From positions 1 to 5,902 of the forward strand of contig PUNR01000218.1 of assembly GCA_003551805.1 (NCBI GenBank): a DNA stretch of 5,902 nucleotides, given 5' to 3'. The stretch is from Loktanella sp. Its GTDB lineage: Bacteria > Pseudomonadota > Alphaproteobacteria > Rhodobacterales > Rhodobacteraceae. The first letter of the stretch is position 1. Every line of letters starts with the position of its first letter. Positions 5,279 to 5,902 of the stretch are shown piece by piece. The translations under genes and the position numbers were made by a program. A model generated the notes under the pieces. It worked only from the letters and a program-made list of their open reading frames with translations, was not told the origin of the DNA and did not search any database.

Positions 5279-5902
5279 TGCCGTTTCGCCATGATGCACT
5301 TTACCCGTCCCGCCGTTCCCCCGTGCTTGCCGACAATGTGGCTGCCACGTCTCACCCATTGGCCACGCAGGCTGCGTTGGCGATGATGGCGCGCGGCGGC
5401 AATGCCGTTGATGCAGCGATTGCCGCCGCCGCAACGCTGACAGTCGTTGAACCTACCGGCAACGGGCTGGGCAGTGATGCTTATTGTATTCTGTGGGATG
5501 GCAAGGAATTGCACGGCCTGAACGCATCCGGCGCATCGCCCGAAGCCTGGACCCCGGATCGGTTTCGCGGTCAGACAGAGATGCCCTATCGCGGTTGGGG
5601 CAGCGTCACGGTGCCTGGCGCCGTCAGTGCCTGGGCGGAACTGACCCGCCGTTTTGGCAAGTTGGACCTTCCGACGATCCTTGCGCCCGCGATTAATTAC
5701 GCTGAACGTGGGTTTACCGTATCGCCGGTGATTGGCGCATTGTGGCAGCGCGGTGCAGAGGTGTTGTCCGGTCAGCCGGGCTTTGCGGATATGTTCATGC
5801 CCGGCGGACAGGTACCCAAGGCCGGCGAAAGATTCCGCAGTTCGGATATGGCAAATACGCTGCAGCGGATCGCCGAAAGCGGCGGGCGTGATTTCTACGA
5901 AG
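5278..5902 (+). CDS. Gamma-glutamyltranspeptidase-family Ntn hydrolase, N-terminal part (runs off the window)
   Basis: The first 208 codons of a GGT-family protein. Recognisable are SerHisProLeuAlaThr (25-30), GlyGlyAsnAlaValAspAlaAlaIleAlaAlaAla (40-51), ValValGluProThrGlyAsnGlyLeuGlySerAsp (56-67), LeuAsnAlaSerGlyAlaSerPro (81-88), GlySerValThrValProGlyAlaVal (108-116) and LeuAlaProAlaIleAsnTyrAlaGluArgGlyPheThrValSerPro (135-150). The catalytic Thr at the start of the small subunit should lie beyond the window. There is no signal peptide, and the Gly-x-Gly-Ser-Asp variant resembles the cytoplasmic YwrD-like branch rather than periplasmic GGT. The Arg that in classical GGT precedes Ala-Pro and binds the glutamyl carboxylate is Ser (residue 87). 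ATG overlaps the tctA stop (TGATG); AAGGA (5264-5268) gives 9-bp spacing. It probably hydrolyses an imported amide or gamma-glutamyl compound; a relative with acylase activity is possible. Confidence 0.93.
   Translation, partial: MPFRHDALYPSRRSPVLADNVAATSHPLATQAALAMMARGGNAVDAAIAAAATLTVVEPTGNGLGSDAYCILWDGKELHGLNASGASPEAWTPDRFRGQTEMPYRGWGSVTVPGAVSAWAELTRRFGKLDLPTILAPAINYAERGFTVSPVIGALWQRGAEVLSGQPGFADMFMPGGQVPKAGERFRSSDMANTLQRIAESGGRDFYE

Noticed and set aside
5062..5514. Minus-strand open frame across the tctA-hydrolase joint
   Set aside because: Both plus-strand genes there are supported by family motifs and good ribosome binding sites; the antisense product resembles nothing I know.
5484..5696. 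Plus-strand open frame of 70 codons inside the hydrolase gene
   Set aside because: It is an out-of-frame reading of the GGT-family coding sequence; the GGT motifs are continuous in the frame starting at 5278.

Overview
The window looks like a chromosomal segment from an alphaproteobacterium, most plausibly of the Rhodobacteraceae/Roseobacter type. The reasons are a moderately high G+C content with GC-leaning third codon positions, a Bug-type solute receptor with a complete tripartite tricarboxylate transporter (TTT) operon, and a HipB-like regulator ending in the acidic DNDF tail I associate with alphaproteobacterial antitoxins. The organism call is inference; no marker gene is present.

Layout. 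Bases 1-344 contain no gene I can defend. They hold a nearly perfect long hairpin (25-64), a GC-rich nested dyad (190-225) and a dyad-rich promoter region for the next gene. Bases 345-677 (+) encode a small XRE/HipB-like DNA-binding protein. Its expected HipA kinase partner is not intact, although an overlapping ATG lies in the usual place and stops after six codons. Bases 678-1266 look like genomic debris: a more AT-rich stretch, then the decayed C-terminal end of a Tn3-family transposase. That transposase end is split between two frames and has an Asp where the family has a conserved Glu.

Bases 1292-5902 form the intact metabolic part. A LysR-type regulator (1292-2191, minus strand) diverges from a plus-strand operon across a 112-bp intergenic region. 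This region carries a perfect 15-bp dyad of the T-N11-A type just before the regulator's ATG. The operon is tctC (exported solute-binding receptor), tctB (small membrane subunit, TTG start overlapping the tctC stop), tctA (large membrane subunit) and a gamma-glutamyltranspeptidase-family Ntn hydrolase whose ATG overlaps the tctA stop and which runs off the right edge. None of the gene joints is longer than 6 bp, so the four genes are very probably one transcript.

Proposed working together: TctC captures a carboxylate-containing solute in the periplasm, TctA/TctB import it, and the hydrolase, which shows no signal peptide, cleaves an amide or gamma-glutamyl bond in the cytoplasm. The LysR protein would sense the substrate or product and control the divergent promoter. 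The substrate cannot be read from the sequence. The most interesting points are the transporter-hydrolase pairing and the remnant zone with the orphan antitoxin. I see no clearly new defence or mobile system in this window.
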